From assembly GCA_011959105.1 (NCBI GenBank), contig BLLU01000104.1, positions 1 to 64,000 of the forward strand: 64,000 bases of DNA, written 5' to 3'. The notes beneath the pieces are model-generated. The model had not been told where the DNA came from. It saw nothing but the letters and a program-made list of their open reading frames with translations, and did not search any database. Below are positions 62,983 to 64,000 of this stretch, piece by piece (position 1 is the first letter of the stretch; each line of letters opens with the position of its first letter). This DNA is from Lachnospiraceae bacterium. Lineage in GTDB: Bacteria > Bacillota > Clostridia > Lachnospirales > Lachnospiraceae. The position numbers were made by a program, and so were the translations under genes.

Positions 62983-63132
62983 ATGAAACTTTTTAAACTG
63001 ATCGGGCTGGCTGCTTTTTTTATCGCATTGGGAATGTTGATCATGTTGTTTATGAACAGCAAGCTGATGGGATTGTTTTTGATTGCCCTGCTGCTTTTGC
63101 TGGGCTATTGCTGTCTTTGCTGTGATCTGTAG
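62983..63132 (+). CDS. 49-residue hydrophobic membrane protein
   Basis: The frame begins MKLFKLIGLAAFFIALGMLI and ends with a cysteine-rich YCCLCCDL. It has two hydrophobic stretches separated by MNSK, so it may form a helical hairpin. AGGGAACGGG lies upstream of the ATG. It is tightly placed after gerW and before the J-domain-like gene. The function is unknown, and it was found by reading the gap. Confidence 0.6.
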   Translation: MKLFKLIGLAAFFIALGMLIMLFMNSKLMGLFLIALLLLLGYCCLCCDL

Positions 63133-63161
63133 GCGGGGGCTATATAAGGGACAATGGGAGT

Positions 63162-63692
63162 ATGGGAAACGGGATTAACTGGGAAGAAGTCGATAGGGCG
63201 CAAAGCGAGGACGAACTGCGGCGCATAAAGCTGTGGCTGTTCCAGGAGAATATCCGTCTCCAGAATGAGCGCGACGAGTTGGAGGATATGCAGGACAAGC
63301 TGTTGAAAGAGCAGGCCCGTTTCCGGGAGGAGATGGAGGCCCTGAGCCGCCGGATCGCTTTGGAACAGAAGCGGCTGCGGGAAGAGAATCTGTTTTTTGA
63401 CAAGAAGCTGGCGATCCTGCAGGACGGTTTTCGCAAACTGGAGGAGGACAGACAGCGTTTTGAACAGGAGAGACGCAGGCTGGAGGGCGGACGACGTCAG
63501 CGGGAGAGCATGGAACTGCCGGGTCAGGGGGAGAATGTGGCTCATGTGCTGTTCCGCAGCGCGGGGAATCCCCTTACTCTGCGCAAACGGTACCGGGATC
63601 TGCTGAAAATATTCCATCCGGATAATTTCTGCGGGGATGCGGAATTGATGCAGTATATCAATCGGGAATTCCAACGCCGCAAAGAAGATTAA
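63162..63692 (+). CDS. coiled-coil protein with C-terminal J-domain-like HPD segment
   Basis: The 176-residue protein is mostly a charged coiled coil (about residues 15-110, runs such as LRRIKLWLFQENIRLQNERD). It then has LRKRYRDLLKIFHPDNFCGD (about 143-162), where an HPD tripeptide sits after a helix as in DnaJ domains, followed by a short helix. Only the core helices II-III of a J domain fit, so it may be a reduced J protein that recruits Hsp70. AAGGG about 11 bases upstream is a weak ribosome binding site. A shared terminator follows. Confidence 0.72.
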   Translation: MGNGINWEEVDRAQSEDELRRIKLWLFQENIRLQNERDELEDMQDKLLKEQARFREEMEALSRRIALEQKRLREENLFFDKKLAILQDGFRKLEEDRQRFEQERRRLEGGRRQRESMELPGQGENVAHVLFRSAGNPLTLRKRYRDLLKIFHPDNFCGDAELMQYINREFQRRKED

Positions 63693-63727
63693 ATTCTGTT
63701 CAAACCATAAGAACAAAGTACGACAAA

Positions 63728-63756
63728 AAACCGGCTCATCTGAACCGGTTTCTCTT
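63728..63756. terminator. bidirectional terminator before rpmB
   Basis: AAACCGG (63728-63734) pairs with CCGGTTT (63745-63751), flanked by A-rich and T-rich runs, between convergent genes. Confidence 0.75.
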
Positions 63757-63795
63757 TGCTTTCTTATGGATTGTTTACCTGTTAAATCCTGGTAA

Positions 63796-63981
63796 TTAAG
63801 CCCTCTCGACCTTGCCGGACTTTAAGCACCTGGTGCAAACATGTAATTTCCTGGTAGCGCCGTTTACCATGCACTTCACATTTTTAATGTTGGACTTCCA
63901 CATTGCATTGCTTCTTCTATGAGAATGGCTTACGTTGTTACCGAAATGAACGCCCTTACCACAAACATCACACTTAGCCAT
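63796..63981 (-). CDS. rpmB: 50S ribosomal protein L28
   Basis: The 61-residue protein starts MAKCDVCGKGVHFGNNVSHS, the L28 signature, and has a second CTRC pair near the C-terminus, giving the zinc-binding (CXXC/CXXC) form. On the minus strand GAGGAGGTG lies just upstream of the ATG, at the window's right edge. Its promoter is outside the window. Confidence 0.97.
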   Translation of the reverse strand: MAKCDVCGKGVHFGNNVSHSHRRSNAMWKSNIKNVKCMVNGATRKLHVCTRCLKSGKVERA

Positions 63982-64000
63982 CTTGACACCTCCTCAACCT

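Noticed and set aside
1..64000. CRISPR array, tRNA, rRNA, prophage or insertion sequence
   Set aside because: No direct-repeat arrays, cloverleaf genes, transposase or phage structural genes were found on reading the whole window.

Overview
The window looks like a chromosomal segment of an anaerobic, endospore-lineage Firmicute, most likely a Lachnospiraceae-type Clostridia (inference from gene order, protein style, strong AGGAGG ribosome binding sites and TTGACA-17-TATAAT promoters). Most of it is moderately GC-rich housekeeping DNA. Two stretches are clearly more AT-rich: the first 3.1 kb, and about 50.7-51.5 kb. I see no tRNA, rRNA, CRISPR array, insertion sequence or prophage.

Layout. 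1-3.15 kb: a surface protein of repeated Ig-like modules with a C-terminal membrane anchor, cut off at its 5' end. 3.2-5.5 kb: a tryptophan T-box leader and trpBA without the other trp genes. 5.5-6.1 kb: a small P-loop kinase-like gene. 6.3-11.0 kb: a polyamine ABC transporter (potABCD) with an enlarged PotA and a PotD that carries its own membrane anchor. 11.0-18.7 kb: yceD-rpmF, then plsX-acpP-rnc-smc-ftsY. 18.7-21.0 kb: threonine ammonia-lyase and a YitT-type membrane protein. 21.0-32.6 kb: the signal-recognition and ribosome cluster ylxM-ffh-rpsP-khpA-rimM-trmD-rplS, then lepB-rbgA-lepB-rnhB-ylqG-ylqH-yraN-pgeF. 32.6-36.1 kb: a two-component system with a very large kinase. 36.1-43.9 kb: a long-form PRPP synthetase (minus strand), DUF512-der-plsY-gpsA, metF (minus strand) and a MoxR ATPase. 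44.1-49.8 kb: a small exported protein, a DedA protein, a glycosyltransferase and a second large two-component system related to the first. 49.8-53.4 kb: a LysR regulator, an AT-rich XRE regulator, and leuCD. 53.4-57.4 kb: MATE transporter, esterase, ruvAB. 57.5-64.0 kb: zapA, a U32 peptidase, a NUDIX hydrolase, a conserved unknown, ytfI-like and gerW/ytfJ genes, a tiny membrane protein, a coiled-coil protein ending in a J-domain-like HPD segment, and rpmB.

How it fits together. Much of the window is a core growth block: phospholipid precursor synthesis (plsX, plsY, gpsA, acpP), co-translational protein export (ffh, ftsY, two signal peptidases), ribosome assembly and tRNA/rRNA maturation (rimM, trmD, rbgA, der, rnc, khpA, rpsP, rplS, rpmF, rpmB), and chromosome and division functions (smc, ruvAB, zapA). 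Around it sit amino-acid modules (trpBA, leuCD, threonine deaminase, metF), the polyamine importer and two envelope-sensing two-component systems.

I did not find an obviously new multi-gene system. The most unusual points are a TrmD methyltransferase fused to a GNAT acetyltransferase with an insertion in its catalytic half, a TrpA that has lost the usual phosphate-binding loop while remaining T-box controlled beside trpB, a PotD/PotA pair with extra domains, two related giant sensor kinases, and a J-domain-like coiled-coil protein. Starts were chosen by ribosome binding site and family length, so several differ from the longest possible frame.
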